A stretch of DNA of 53,033 bases from Cysteiniphilum halobium (GTDB lineage Bacteria; Pseudomonadota; Gammaproteobacteria; Francisellales; Francisellaceae), in assembly GCF_003574425.1 (NCBI RefSeq), contig NZ_QLIU01000042.1:1-53033 (forward strand). Reading direction: 5' to 3'. Position numbers and translations under genes: made by a program. Under the pieces are notes generated by a model. That model did not search any database. It was not told where the DNA came from and saw nothing but the letters and a program-made list of their open reading frames with translations. Within the stretch, counting starts at the first letter, position 1, and each line of letters opens with the position of its first letter. Positions 18,804-27,085 of this stretch are shown one piece after another.

Positions 18804-19886
18804 ATGAGTAAAATGGATATAGCAACAAACCCAGCAAGAACGCGTGGATTTGGTTTTTTAGAGTTTGTTAGTGTCTCACCACAAAAAATTCGGAATTTAT
18901 TTAAGCTTTTGGGCTTTACTTTGGTTGGCCATCATAAAACCAAAGCGATTGAATTGTGGCAGCAAAATGATATTTTCTTTTTATTAAATAATGAATCACA
19001 AGGCTTTGCCAAGGACTTTAAGAAATCACATCAATCTGGTGCATGCGGCATGGGGTTTATGGTTGAAAACGTTGAACATGCCTTGGCGCACTGCATCAAA
19101 AAAGGGGCAACACTTAAAGCGCAAAACGTTGATGATTGGCATGGTCAAAGCATTGAAGTAATTCATGGCATTGCGGATACTAAGCTTTATTTGATGGATT
19201 ATGACGCAATTATTGATAGTGGTTTATTTGAGATGGTTCCCAATGCTAGGCGTCAGATGCAGCATAATGAATGCGGTTTGTTATATATTGATCATCTGAC
19301 ACATAATGTTTTTCGTGGTAATATGGACAAGTGGGCAAATTATTACATTGATCTATTTAATTTTCGCCAAATCCGTTATTTTGATATCGAGGGTAAACTA
19401 ACGGGATTATTTAGTCGCGCGATGACAAGTCCGTGTTTGAAAATCAAAATTCCCATCAATGAATCTGCTGATGACCACTCCCAAATCGAAGAGTTTTTAC
19501 GCGAATTTAATGGTGAGGGTATTCAGCATATTGCCTTAGAGAGTCAGGATATCTTTGCTACTGTTGAAAAGCTTAGAGATTCAGGTGTGGAGTTTATGCA
19601 TACCCCTGATACTTACTACACAAAGACACATGAGCGTTTACCCTATCATCCTGAGTCGGTTGAGCGCATGCAGAAAAATCGTATTTTAATTGATGGTGCA
19701 CCAACTAAAGATGGTGGCTATTTATTGCAGATTTTTACCAATACTGTAATTGGACCGGTGTTTTTTGAAATTATTCAGCGCAAAGGCGATGATGGTTTTG
19801 GTGAGGGGAACTTCCAGGCATTGTTTGACTCTATTGAACTTGATCAAATTGAGCGTGGTATACTAAGCGCGCAAGAACATAAGTAG
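18804..19886 (+). CDS. hpd: 4-hydroxyphenylpyruvate dioxygenase
   Basis: Non-haem Fe(II) enzyme converting 4-hydroxyphenylpyruvate to homogentisate. 360 residues, two vicinal-oxygen-chelate halves. Iron ligands are visible as His in YIDHLTHNV, His in IQHIALES and Glu in PVFFEIIQRKGDDGFG; the C-terminal FGEGNFQALFDSIE that gates the active site is intact. First gene of hpd-maiA-hmgA-fahA-phhA-phhB, with promoter and leader hairpin upstream. In some bacteria HPPD yields pyomelanin when HmgA is low, but here hmgA is intact. Confidence 0.97.
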   Translation: MSKMDIATNPARTRGFGFLEFVSVSPQKIRNLFKLLGFTLVGHHKTKAIELWQQNDIFFLLNNESQGFAKDFKKSHQSGACGMGFMVENVEHALAHCIKKGATLKAQNVDDWHGQSIEVIHGIADTKLYLMDYDAIIDSGLFEMVPNARRQMQHNECGLLYIDHLTHNVFRGNMDKWANYYIDLFNFRQIRYFDIEGKLTGLFSRAMTSPCLKIKIPINESADDHSQIEEFLREFNGEGIQHIALESQDIFATVEKLRDSGVEFMHTPDTYYTKTHERLPYHPESVERMQKNRILIDGAPTKDGGYLLQIFTNTVIGPVFFEIIQRKGDDGFGEGNFQALFDSIELDQIERGILSAQEHK

Positions 19887-19896
19887 TTAGGAAAAC

Positions 19897-20544
19897 ATGA
19901 TGGTTTTATATGATTATTTTCGTTCATCCGCAAGCTTTCGCGTGCGTATTGTTTTGCAGCTTAAAAAAATAAATTTTGAATCAAAAGAGATACACTTAAT
20001 TAACAATGGTGGTGAGCAATTCTCAAATGCTTATAAAGCAATTAATCCTCAATCACGGGTGCCTTCCCTGCAAGATGGTAATGTTACTATTACTCAATCT
20101 CTGGCGATTATTGATTACTTAGAAGATAAATATCCGCAGCATTCAATCTATCCAACTGATCCTGTGCTAAAGGCTAAGGTCAAAGCTTTTGCTTTGACGA
20201 TAGCTTGTGATATTCATCCTTTGAATAACTCAGGAACACTTAACTTTCTTAAAGCTGAGTTTGCAGCAACTAAAGAGGATATTAGCAAATGGTATGCGCA
20301 TTGGATTGAATTAGGCTTCGTCGCACTAGAGAAAACTTTACAAAAAACTGCAGGTTTTTATTGTTTTGGTGATGAAATTACCTTGGCAGATATCTGTCTT
20401 ATTCCGCAAGTATATAATGCCAAGCGCTTTAATGTAGATATCAGTGCCTTTCCAAATATTGAGAAAATCTCTATACATGCGATGAAGCATCCGGCATTTT
20501 TTCATGCTTCCCCTGAACAGGTTAAACCTAAGGAGTGTCAATAA
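19897..20544 (+). CDS. maiA: Maleylacetoacetate isomerase (zeta-class GST)
   Basis: Glutathione-dependent cis-trans isomerisation of maleylacetoacetate to fumarylacetoacetate. 215 residues with an N-terminal thioredoxin-like GST domain: YDYFRSSASFRVRIVLQLK matches the zeta-class SSCSWRVRIAL motif, with the usual SSC here SSA, so the Cys often conserved is replaced by Ala while the catalytic first Ser remains. INPQSRVPSL and ITQSLAIIDYLE complete the GSH site. Two in-frame ATGs (19897, 19900). 10 bp after hpd and directly abutting hmgA. Confidence 0.93.
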   Translation: MMVLYDYFRSSASFRVRIVLQLKKINFESKEIHLINNGGEQFSNAYKAINPQSRVPSLQDGNVTITQSLAIIDYLEDKYPQHSIYPTDPVLKAKVKAFALTIACDIHPLNNSGTLNFLKAEFAATKEDISKWYAHWIELGFVALEKTLQKTAGFYCFGDEITLADICLIPQVYNAKRFNVDISAFPNIEKISIHAMKHPAFFHASPEQVKPKECQ

Positions 20545-21828
20545 ATGGCGCGCTATCAACTAGGGTTTCATAGTTACTTTGCAAGTGAAGCGCTAAAAGG
20601 AGCATTGCCCAAAGATCGCAACTCACCACAAATTGCACCTTTTGGCTTATATGCCGAGCAGGTCAATAATAGTGCATTTACTGCGCCGCGCATGCAAAAC
20701 TTTAAAGCATGGCAATATCGTATTCGCCCATCGGTATTGCATAGTCCAAAATATACATTAGTTAATCACACCTTGTTACGTAATCAATATCATCAAGATG
20801 ATGTATTGACACCTCCTGAGCAGATGCGTTGGAGTGCTTTAAGTTTTCCTCAGGGGAAAACCGATCTCTTGCATGGTCTTGTAACAATGATGTATAACGA
20901 GACAGCAGCAGTGCACTTATATGCGATTAACCAATCAATGGATAATCGTTATTTTTACAGTGCTGATGGTGATTGGTTGTACGTGTTGCAACAAGGGCGT
21001 TTGCGTTTTAAAACAGAGTACGGGGTGATTGAAGCTAAACCACATGAAGTGGTTGTTATTCCACGCGGTGTACGTTACTGCGTTGAATTAATCGATGAGC
21101 ATGCACGTGGTTATATTTGTGAATCTAATGTCAGTGCATTTTATTTACCAGAGCGTGGCCCAATTGGTGCTAATGGTCTGGCTGAAGAGCGTCATTTTTT
21201 GGCACCAATTGCCTCATTTGAGGATAAAACAGAAGACGCTTTGTTATACTGTCAATATCAAGGGCGCTTATGGCAAGGTGAAATTAGCCATTCGCCCTTA
21301 GATGTTGTGGCATGGCATGGCAATTTATACCCGTATAAATATGATCTTGATTTGTTTTGCCCTGTTAATACCGTCCTTAAAGATCATGCTGATCCAAGTA
21401 TCTTTACCGTGCTTACTGCACCATCGTTAAATCCAGGAACGGCAAATGTTGATTTTGTGATTTTCCCACCACGCTGGATAGTGGGGGAAGATACGTTTAG
21501 ACCACCTTATTATCATCGCAACATCATGAGCGAATGCATGGGATTGCTAACAGGTATTTATGATGCTAAAGGTGAGGGGTTTCAGCCAGGTGGGATGAGT
21601 ATGCATAATTCAATGTCAGCACATGGCCCTGATTATGATACCTTTACTCATGCATCACAGGCAAAGCTTAATCCTGTACGTTATAAAAATACTATGGCAT
21701 TTATGTTTGAATCACGTCTGCCATGGCAATTAACCAAATTTGCATTAATGAGTGATTTGCGTCAGCATAATTATCTGAATTGCTGGTCATCATTAAAAGC
21801 ACAGTTTACAAAAGAGGTAATCGAATAA
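20545..21828 (+). CDS. hmgA: Homogentisate 1,2-dioxygenase
   Basis: Fe(II) ring-cleaving dioxygenase that opens homogentisate to maleylacetoacetate. 427 residues (human 445), with cupin N-domain and the iron-binding segment PPYYHRNIMSECMG (His and Glu ligands) followed by the third His in SMSAHGPDYDTF. The ribosome-binding site AAGGAG lies within the end of maiA, and the stop overlaps the fahA start as TAATG, indicating strict translational coupling. Confidence 0.97.
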   Translation: MARYQLGFHSYFASEALKGALPKDRNSPQIAPFGLYAEQVNNSAFTAPRMQNFKAWQYRIRPSVLHSPKYTLVNHTLLRNQYHQDDVLTPPEQMRWSALSFPQGKTDLLHGLVTMMYNETAAVHLYAINQSMDNRYFYSADGDWLYVLQQGRLRFKTEYGVIEAKPHEVVVIPRGVRYCVELIDEHARGYICESNVSAFYLPERGPIGANGLAEERHFLAPIASFEDKTEDALLYCQYQGRLWQGEISHSPLDVVAWHGNLYPYKYDLDLFCPVNTVLKDHADPSIFTVLTAPSLNPGTANVDFVIFPPRWIVGEDTFRPPYYHRNIMSECMGLLTGIYDAKGEGFQPGGMSMHNSMSAHGPDYDTFTHASQAKLNPVRYKNTMAFMFESRLPWQLTKFALMSDLRQHNYLNCWSSLKAQFTKEVIE

Positions 21829-23177
21829 TGTTAACAATCAAAGCAAATAACCCTAAATTAAAATCATTTATTGAAATAGATAAAGACTGTCATTTTCCGA
21901 TTCAAAACTTACCATTTGGTATGTTTAGTAAAATCTCTGAAGATAAAACTTACCAACGCATCGGTGTTGCCATTGGACAGTATATTTTTGATGTAAAAGC
22001 GGCATATAGCGAGGGTTTGCTACCTGACTTTAATCTTGATATAACACAAATGAAAACATTAAATGATCTTTTTCAATATGGCCGAGAAAAGGTGCGCGAA
22101 CTAAGGCAGATCATCAGTGATTTATTAAATAGTGAGACTGCAACTTTACGCGATAATAAAACCTTACTAGCAAAGGTGTTAATAAAGCAAAGTGACTGCA
22201 CGCTTTATCTGCCGATTGACGTTAAAGGTTTTACGGATTTTTATTCTTCACGCGAGCATGCTGAAAATGTTGGTAAGATGTTTCGTGATAAAGATAATCC
22301 GTTATTGCCAAATTGGTTACATTTACCAGTTGCCTATGATGGGCGAGCCGGAAGTGTTGTTGTCAGTGGCACACAAGTTATGCGTCCCAATGGTCAAATT
22401 AAACCAAACCCGGATGAAGCACCGATCTTTAGTCCATCTAAAGCCTTAGATGTTGAAGTAGAGATGGGCGCTATTATTGGTTTGCCTTCGCAACATGGTC
22501 AGCAGGTGACTATGGATCAAGCGCCAGAGCATGTCATTGGTATGGTGCTTGTTAATGACTGGAGTGCGCGCGATATTCAAAAATGGGAATATCAACCATT
22601 AGGACCTTTTCTATCGAAAAACTTTGCAACCTCTATTTCACCATGGGTTGTGACTTTAGATGCATTAGAGCCATTTCGCGTAGAATCACCAAAACAAGAG
22701 CCTAGCGTTTTAGATTATTTAAAGCGACAGGAAGATTGGGCAGTAGATATCACACTTGAATTATCAATTAAAGCTGCTAGACAACTAGATTATGAAGTCA
22801 TCTCAATAACAAATTATAAATACATGTATTGGGATATGATGCAACAGCTAGCGCATCACAGTATCAACGGTTGCCCGATGATGACAGGAGATATCTTAGC
22901 ATCAGGAACCATAAGTGGCAAAACAAAAGATAGTTTAGGCTGTTTCTTGGAAATTACTGAAGGTGGTAAGCATCCCATTGTTTTAAAAAATGGTGAAAAA
23001 CGCGTGTTTTTGCAAGATGGTGATAGCGCATGTATTCAAGGATTTTGCCAAGGAGTGGGCTATAAAATTGGTTTTGGTGATCTTATTGGCGAAATTGTGC
23101 CATTTTCGTCTACACTTGTAAACAACAACGCTCAAAGGAAGGATGAGCATGAAAGCAAACAGCAAGTATGTTTCTAA
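21828..23177 (+). CDS. fahA: Fumarylacetoacetase
   Basis: Hydrolyses fumarylacetoacetate to fumarate and acetoacetate, the last step of the pathway. Start at the ATG 21828 in the TAATG overlap with hmgA (in-frame extension to 21780 rejected), 449 residues. Signature segments: FPIQNLPFGMFS, DFYSSREHAENVGKMFR, LPVAYDGRAGSVVVSGT and the metal site with DVEVEMGAIIG and NDWSARDIQKWEYQPLGPF. SCPMMTGDIL-like NGCPMMTGDILASGT closes the fold. Overlaps phhA by 29 bp. The fumarate product is the substrate of FumC at 46586. Confidence 0.97.
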   Translation: MLTIKANNPKLKSFIEIDKDCHFPIQNLPFGMFSKISEDKTYQRIGVAIGQYIFDVKAAYSEGLLPDFNLDITQMKTLNDLFQYGREKVRELRQIISDLLNSETATLRDNKTLLAKVLIKQSDCTLYLPIDVKGFTDFYSSREHAENVGKMFRDKDNPLLPNWLHLPVAYDGRAGSVVVSGTQVMRPNGQIKPNPDEAPIFSPSKALDVEVEMGAIIGLPSQHGQQVTMDQAPEHVIGMVLVNDWSARDIQKWEYQPLGPFLSKNFATSISPWVVTLDALEPFRVESPKQEPSVLDYLKRQEDWAVDITLELSIKAARQLDYEVISITNYKYMYWDMMQQLAHHSINGCPMMTGDILASGTISGKTKDSLGCFLEITEGGKHPIVLKNGEKRVFLQDGDSACIQGFCQGVGYKIGFGDLIGEIVPFSSTLVNNNAQRKDEHESKQQVCF

Positions 23178-23973
23178 AAAGCCAGATTATCGCGGGTTTG
23201 TTGTCTATGATGAAGTAGAGAACAACACTTGGCAAACATTGATTGAAGCACAGCTTAAAATTATTCAGGGGCGCGCTTGTGATGAATATTTAATGAGATT
23301 GGATCTGCTTGACTTTCCACTTAATCGTATCCCTCAGATCCCAGAGGTTAATAAAAAACTACAGAAAACCACGGGCTGGTCGGTAGAACCTGTTCCTGCA
23401 TTAATTGGCTTTGATCGCTTTTTTAAATTATTATCCGAACGTAAATTTCCCTGTGCGACATTTATCCGTGCACCTGAGGAACTCAAGTACTTACAAGAAC
23501 CTGACATATTCCATGAATTATTTGGTCATTGTCCGATGTTAGCTCATCCTGTTTATGCTGACTTTATGCAGCATTATGGTGAGCTTGGAGTAGGGAAAAC
23601 ACCTGATATCCAAAGACTATTGGCGCGTTTTTATTGGTTTACCGTTGAGTTTGGTTTAATCAATACCTCACAAGGTTTACGTTGTTATGGTGGTGGCATT
23701 TTGTCATCGATGGGCGAGACAGTTTATGCGCTTGAAGACCCTAAGGTGCGTTATGCACGCTTTGATGCATTAAATATACTAAGAACACCATATCGCATCG
23801 ATATCTATCAACCGATTTATTATATCGTGCATTCATATGAAAGCATTTATAACGTATTGAAAGATGATTTTATTGGCTTGATTAAAAAGTCACAAAGTTT
23901 ACCTGAATTTAGTGCACTTTTCCTTAAAAAGGAACAACCTTTAGAAGATAAAGGTGTTGAGTTTGTTGAGTAG
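23149..23973 (+). CDS. phhA: Phenylalanine 4-hydroxylase
   Basis: Pterin- and Fe(II)-dependent hydroxylation of phenylalanine to tyrosine. About 274 residues, the short bacterial form without an ACT regulatory domain. Iron ligands: two His in IFHELFGHCPML and Glu in YWFTVEFGLI. The ATG at 23149 (MKANSKYV) is favoured over 23143 because AAAGGAAGG ends at 23142, directly against the earlier ATG and six bases before the later one. The start lies inside the end of fahA. Partner PhhB follows. Confidence 0.96.
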   Translation: MKANSKYVSKKPDYRGFVVYDEVENNTWQTLIEAQLKIIQGRACDEYLMRLDLLDFPLNRIPQIPEVNKKLQKTTGWSVEPVPALIGFDRFFKLLSERKFPCATFIRAPEELKYLQEPDIFHELFGHCPMLAHPVYADFMQHYGELGVGKTPDIQRLLARFYWFTVEFGLINTSQGLRCYGGGILSSMGETVYALEDPKVRYARFDALNILRTPYRIDIYQPIYYIVHSYESIYNVLKDDFIGLIKKSQSLPEFSALFLKKEQPLEDKGVEFVE

Positions 23974-23975
23974 AA

Positions 23976-24020
23976 GGGTATATACAATAAATTACAAGGG
24001 CTTATACGGTATGCTCTTAC
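23976..24020 (-). repeat. Degenerate REP units between phhA and phhB
   Basis: GGGTATATACAATAAATTAC (23976-23995) and GGGCTTATACGGTATGCTCT (23998-24017) resemble REP units in reverse orientation. Inserted in the 75-bp phhA-phhB gap, they may uncouple phhB from the operon. Confidence 0.45.
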
Positions 24021-24048
24021 ATTTGATGTTAAAATTTAAGGAATAGCT

Positions 24049-24384
24049 ATGGAAAATCTATTAGATAAAAAGTGTCAAGTCTGTGAATATGGTGATCTTG
24101 CACCATTCACAATCAAGGAGTCGGAAGGCTATTTGCAAGCATTACCAATGTGGCAATTAAGCGCATGTGGCAAGAAGATAACACGTATATTTGAGTTCAA
24201 AGGATTTTACAAAACAATGGCATTTGTCAATGCTGTAGCCTGGGTTGCTAATAGTGAAGGGCATCACCCTGATCTGCACGTGAGTTTTAATCGCTGTGTG
24301 GTCGATTTTACAACACATGCAGTGGATGGGTTGACGGAAAATGATTTTATATGTGCGGCTAAAGTGGATGCGCTGTTAGCTTAA
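24049..24384 (+). CDS. phhB: Pterin-4a-carbinolamine dehydratase
   Basis: Recycles the 4a-hydroxy-tetrahydropterin formed by PhhA. 111 residues, family length. The signature EGHHPDLHVSFNRCVVDFTTH (catalytic His pair and the third His) is intact and ends with GLTENDFICAAKVDAL. The N-terminus carries a Cys pair, KCQVCEYGD, not needed for catalysis. Last gene of the Phe/Tyr cluster. Confidence 0.96.
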   Translation: MENLLDKKCQVCEYGDLAPFTIKESEGYLQALPMWQLSACGKKITRIFEFKGFYKTMAFVNAVAWVANSEGHHPDLHVSFNRCVVDFTTHAVDGLTENDFICAAKVDALLA

Positions 24385-24395
24385 TTATTGAATAT

Positions 24396-24513
24396 GTAAT
24401 GAATCAAGAATAAGTTGCAACACCTGGCACCTCTGCCCTTGTGGGATTGCTCGTGCAGCTTAAACTGCGCGGCTGAGGGGGATAATTGAAGCTCAACTTA
24501 TTTTTGCATTATC
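24396..24513. repeat. MITE-like GCAGCTTAAGCTGC element, copy b
   Basis: Left end GTAATGAATCAAGAATAAG/TTG (24396-24417), right end CAACTTATTTTTGCATTAT (24494-24512), imperfect terminal inverted repeats. Centre: CCCTTGTGGGATTG, then GTGCAGCTTAAACTGCGC, then CTGAGGGG. No coding capacity. Between phhB and the dehydrogenase gene. Confidence 0.7.
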
Positions 24514-24525
24514 ACTATATGTATG

Positions 24526-24566
24526 AGGGGTGTATCGATACAAGGGCTTATACAATACGCCCCTAC
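24526..24566. repeat. REP pair, inverted
   Basis: GAGGGGTGTATCGATAC (degenerate, plus) faces GGGCTTATACAATACGCCCC (24544-24563, minus orientation) plus TAC. A BIME-like inverted pair just upstream of an A/G-rich leader (24573-24633) of the dehydrogenase gene. Confidence 0.65.
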
Positions 24567-24633
24567 GGTTGAAAAAAGGAATTTTAAGAGAATTTAAAAA
24601 GTCAAAAGGGATAAGAATAAAAAGGAATAAAAA

Positions 24634-25941
24634 ATGAATTTAACGGATTTTCAAAATAGTGTGGTCGATCGTTTACAGCATTTCTCACAACAAGAGCCAG
24701 AGATTATTTTTCAGTGGAAAGATAAACGCTCAACAGCACGCGGCTTTTTGGTGATTAACTCATTGCGTGGCAATGCAGCAGGTGGTGGTACTCGGGTGCA
24801 TGAACATATTACGCTGGAAGAGGTTACCACTTTGGCTAAAATTATGGAGATTAAATTTGCGTTATCAGGACCTGCGATCGGTGGTGCTAAGACGGGTATT
24901 CGTCTTAATCCAGATCACCCCGAAAAATACGCTATTCTTGAGCGCTGGTATGAAGCAATCCATCCATTATTAGTTGAATATTATGGTACTGGCAGCGATT
25001 TAAATACTGATATTCATAAGATTAATCACTTGCTGCGTGGCTTAGGTATAGATAATTCACAGCAAGGGATTATTCATGCATTTTGTCAAGGCGATCACTT
25101 GAAAACGCAAGCAGCTTATCATAATATGCACCTGTTAAATGCGAGTATTAAAGTTGAAGAAACAGATACTAAGCTTGCTGAAATGGTTACTGGCTTTGGT
25201 GTGGCACAAACGGTTATTGCTTATTATCACACGCGTAATGAGAGTGTTCAAAATAAACGTATTTATATTCAAGGTACTGGCAATGTTGGTGCAGCAGCAG
25301 CTTTTTATTTGTATCAGGAAGGAGCTATTATTGTCGCAATGACAGATCGCGATGCCGGTGTGATACGTGATAATGGCTTAAGTGAGTATGAAGTTAAGCA
25401 GGTAGTAAAAAGCCGTAGAGTACTTAATGTATTAAAGGATAATTTGACACATCAACAGTTTAACCAGCAATTAATATCAGCTAAAATTGATGTGTTAATT
25501 CCGGCTGCTGGATCAAATATTATCGATAAGGCTTTTGTTGACCAAATGCAAAAATCAGGTCTTGAGCTTATTGCCTGTGGTGCAAATCATCCTTTTGTTG
25601 AAAGCGAATATTGCTATGGGCTATGCTCACAATACTTGGATGGTAAGCTGGCAGTTGTGCCAGATTTTCTCGCAAATATGGGGATGGCGCGCACATTTTA
25701 TACCATGATGTTGACACCTGAAGATAAAATATCGGTTGATTATATTTTTGAAGATATTAAAGCTATTATGCACAGTGCAATAGATAAAGCATTTTCGATG
25801 ACCGGTGGACGTTTATTAACAGCAAGCCTCTATGATTTGGCATTAACCAATATTGACTTGCCTGATAAAACAACAAATCTCTTTAGGCAATCTGTCAAAC
25901 ACAGTCAAAACGATTATACGCCAGGCATTTCTATCCTTTGA
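24634..25941 (+). CDS. Glu/Leu/Phe/Val (ELFV) family amino-acid dehydrogenase
   Basis: 435-residue NAD(P)-dependent oxidative deaminase. GNAAGGGTRVHEHITLEEV opens the dimerisation/catalytic domain; MEIKFALSGPAIGGAKTGI holds the substrate-binding and catalytic lysines; TGSDLNTDIHKIN carries the catalytic Asp region; IYIQGTGNVGAAAAFYL is the GxGxxG dinucleotide site. Length and GGGTR-type start resemble leucine/phenylalanine dehydrogenases more than GDH. Its position after the Phe/Tyr cluster suggests that it could deaminate aromatic amino acids, which would fill the missing transamination step, but specificity cannot be read by eye. Ribosome-binding site AAAAAGGA upstream of the ATG. Confidence 0.88.
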   Translation: MNLTDFQNSVVDRLQHFSQQEPEIIFQWKDKRSTARGFLVINSLRGNAAGGGTRVHEHITLEEVTTLAKIMEIKFALSGPAIGGAKTGIRLNPDHPEKYAILERWYEAIHPLLVEYYGTGSDLNTDIHKINHLLRGLGIDNSQQGIIHAFCQGDHLKTQAAYHNMHLLNASIKVEETDTKLAEMVTGFGVAQTVIAYYHTRNESVQNKRIYIQGTGNVGAAAAFYLYQEGAIIVAMTDRDAGVIRDNGLSEYEVKQVVKSRRVLNVLKDNLTHQQFNQQLISAKIDVLIPAAGSNIIDKAFVDQMQKSGLELIACGANHPFVESEYCYGLCSQYLDGKLAVVPDFLANMGMARTFYTMMLTPEDKISVDYIFEDIKAIMHSAIDKAFSMTGGRLLTASLYDLALTNIDLPDKTTNLFRQSVKHSQNDYTPGISIL

Positions 25942-25993
25942 GGAATTGGGACAAATAAAGTAAGATGTTTTTAAATTTATCTTATGATAATTT

Positions 25994-27085
25994 TTAATAG
26001 CCATAATTAAACTGATGCTCACATGCGTAGGCATTTGCAAGGCGTTTAATGAGTAAAAGATTTCTAAAAGTGGTTTCAACAACGCTCATATCTAATTGTT
26101 TATCAATACACCATTGTTTAAAGATATCACCATCATTAAATCCAAGGTTCAGACGAATGATATTGAGTGAGCGCATAAAGCCAATATCCGTCAATGCTAT
26201 GCCTGTATGCTTTAACTGACATAGTGCAAATTCACATATATTGATTGGCCAATGCGTAAGCTTATTAAGTTCTTGCGCCTCATGAGTGATATCTGAGTTT
26301 GTTTTTTTATGGTCACTTTTATTATGTATTTTCTGCAAAATAAACAAAAGAGCTGCAAACTCATCATTGCAAAATATATCCTGTTTAAGCTTATTCAGTG
26401 GAATGGTAGAGGATGTTGTAAACGATATGGATTCTTGTGCTTTTGTTTTGGCAATAATGTTAGCTAATTCGGTGATACACTGGTAGGCATCATTGTATTT
26501 TGCGTTGATATAATGCGTTTTAAGTAGGTTAAATTGATCACGTGTTAAGGTGCTTTGTAAAACCTCCCAGGTTCGGCGTTTGTAAAAAATATTGTGTGTG
26601 CTAGTAAAAATATCATTGGCAGTCTGCTGTGTGCATAGCCTACTATTGATCAGAGCATCACAAGTTGCGCGAATATTAATACTTGGAATGGTTTGGAGCA
26701 TTTCATCGCCCAAGCGATAGTAGTTAATCGCCACTTCACTATCATCATCGGTAATATTATTTTTATAACACTCATAGGCAAAACCAAAGCCAATCATGCC
26801 AAAAACGTCAAGCTCAGCGGCACGTAAAGCACCCATTGACGATGCACCAATAACGGTAATGCCTTTCTCAAGTGCGCAAAGGATCTCTTTATGCCAAACC
26901 GAGTTAGTGAAATCAAAGTTGCCATCAATTAGAATGATAATGTTACTATTTGGAATAACGCGTAATATATCACCTGTTTTTGCTGAAGTGTGAAGATGTG
27001 CATGAGGTAAATGTGCTTTGATCTGAGCATGAGTGATGCTTGTCTCGGCAAAAATATCGATCTGAAGTTTGGTTAGATCAAGCAT
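25994..27085 (-). CDS. TfuA-like protein
   Basis: 363-residue protein with a TfuA core (about residues 1-220): NIIILIDGNFDFTNSVWHKE (roughly residues 48-67), the diagnostic VIGASSMGALRAAELDVFGM (78-97) and DDDSEVAINY. TfuA proteins work with YcaO enzymes to install thioamides: thioglycine on methanogen McrA, thioamides in some thiopeptides. Here it is coupled to a YcaO: an optimal AGGAGGTGAT (27100-27091) lies in the ycaO 3' end and the ATG at 27085 overlaps its stop by 8 bp. Some 140 C-terminal residues have no motif I recognise. Likely a sulfur-delivery partner (inference). Confidence 0.88.
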   Translation of the reverse strand: MLDLTKLQIDIFAETSITHAQIKAHLPHAHLHTSAKTGDILRVIPNSNIIILIDGNFDFTNSVWHKEILCALEKGITVIGASSMGALRAAELDVFGMIGFGFAYECYKNNITDDDSEVAINYYRLGDEMLQTIPSINIRATCDALINSRLCTQQTANDIFTSTHNIFYKRRTWEVLQSTLTRDQFNLLKTHYINAKYNDAYQCITELANIIAKTKAQESISFTTSSTIPLNKLKQDIFCNDEFAALLFILQKIHNKSDHKKTNSDITHEAQELNKLTHWPINICEFALCQLKHTGIALTDIGFMRSLNIIRLNLGFNDGDIFKQWCIDKQLDMSVVETTFRNLLLIKRLANAYACEHQFNYGY

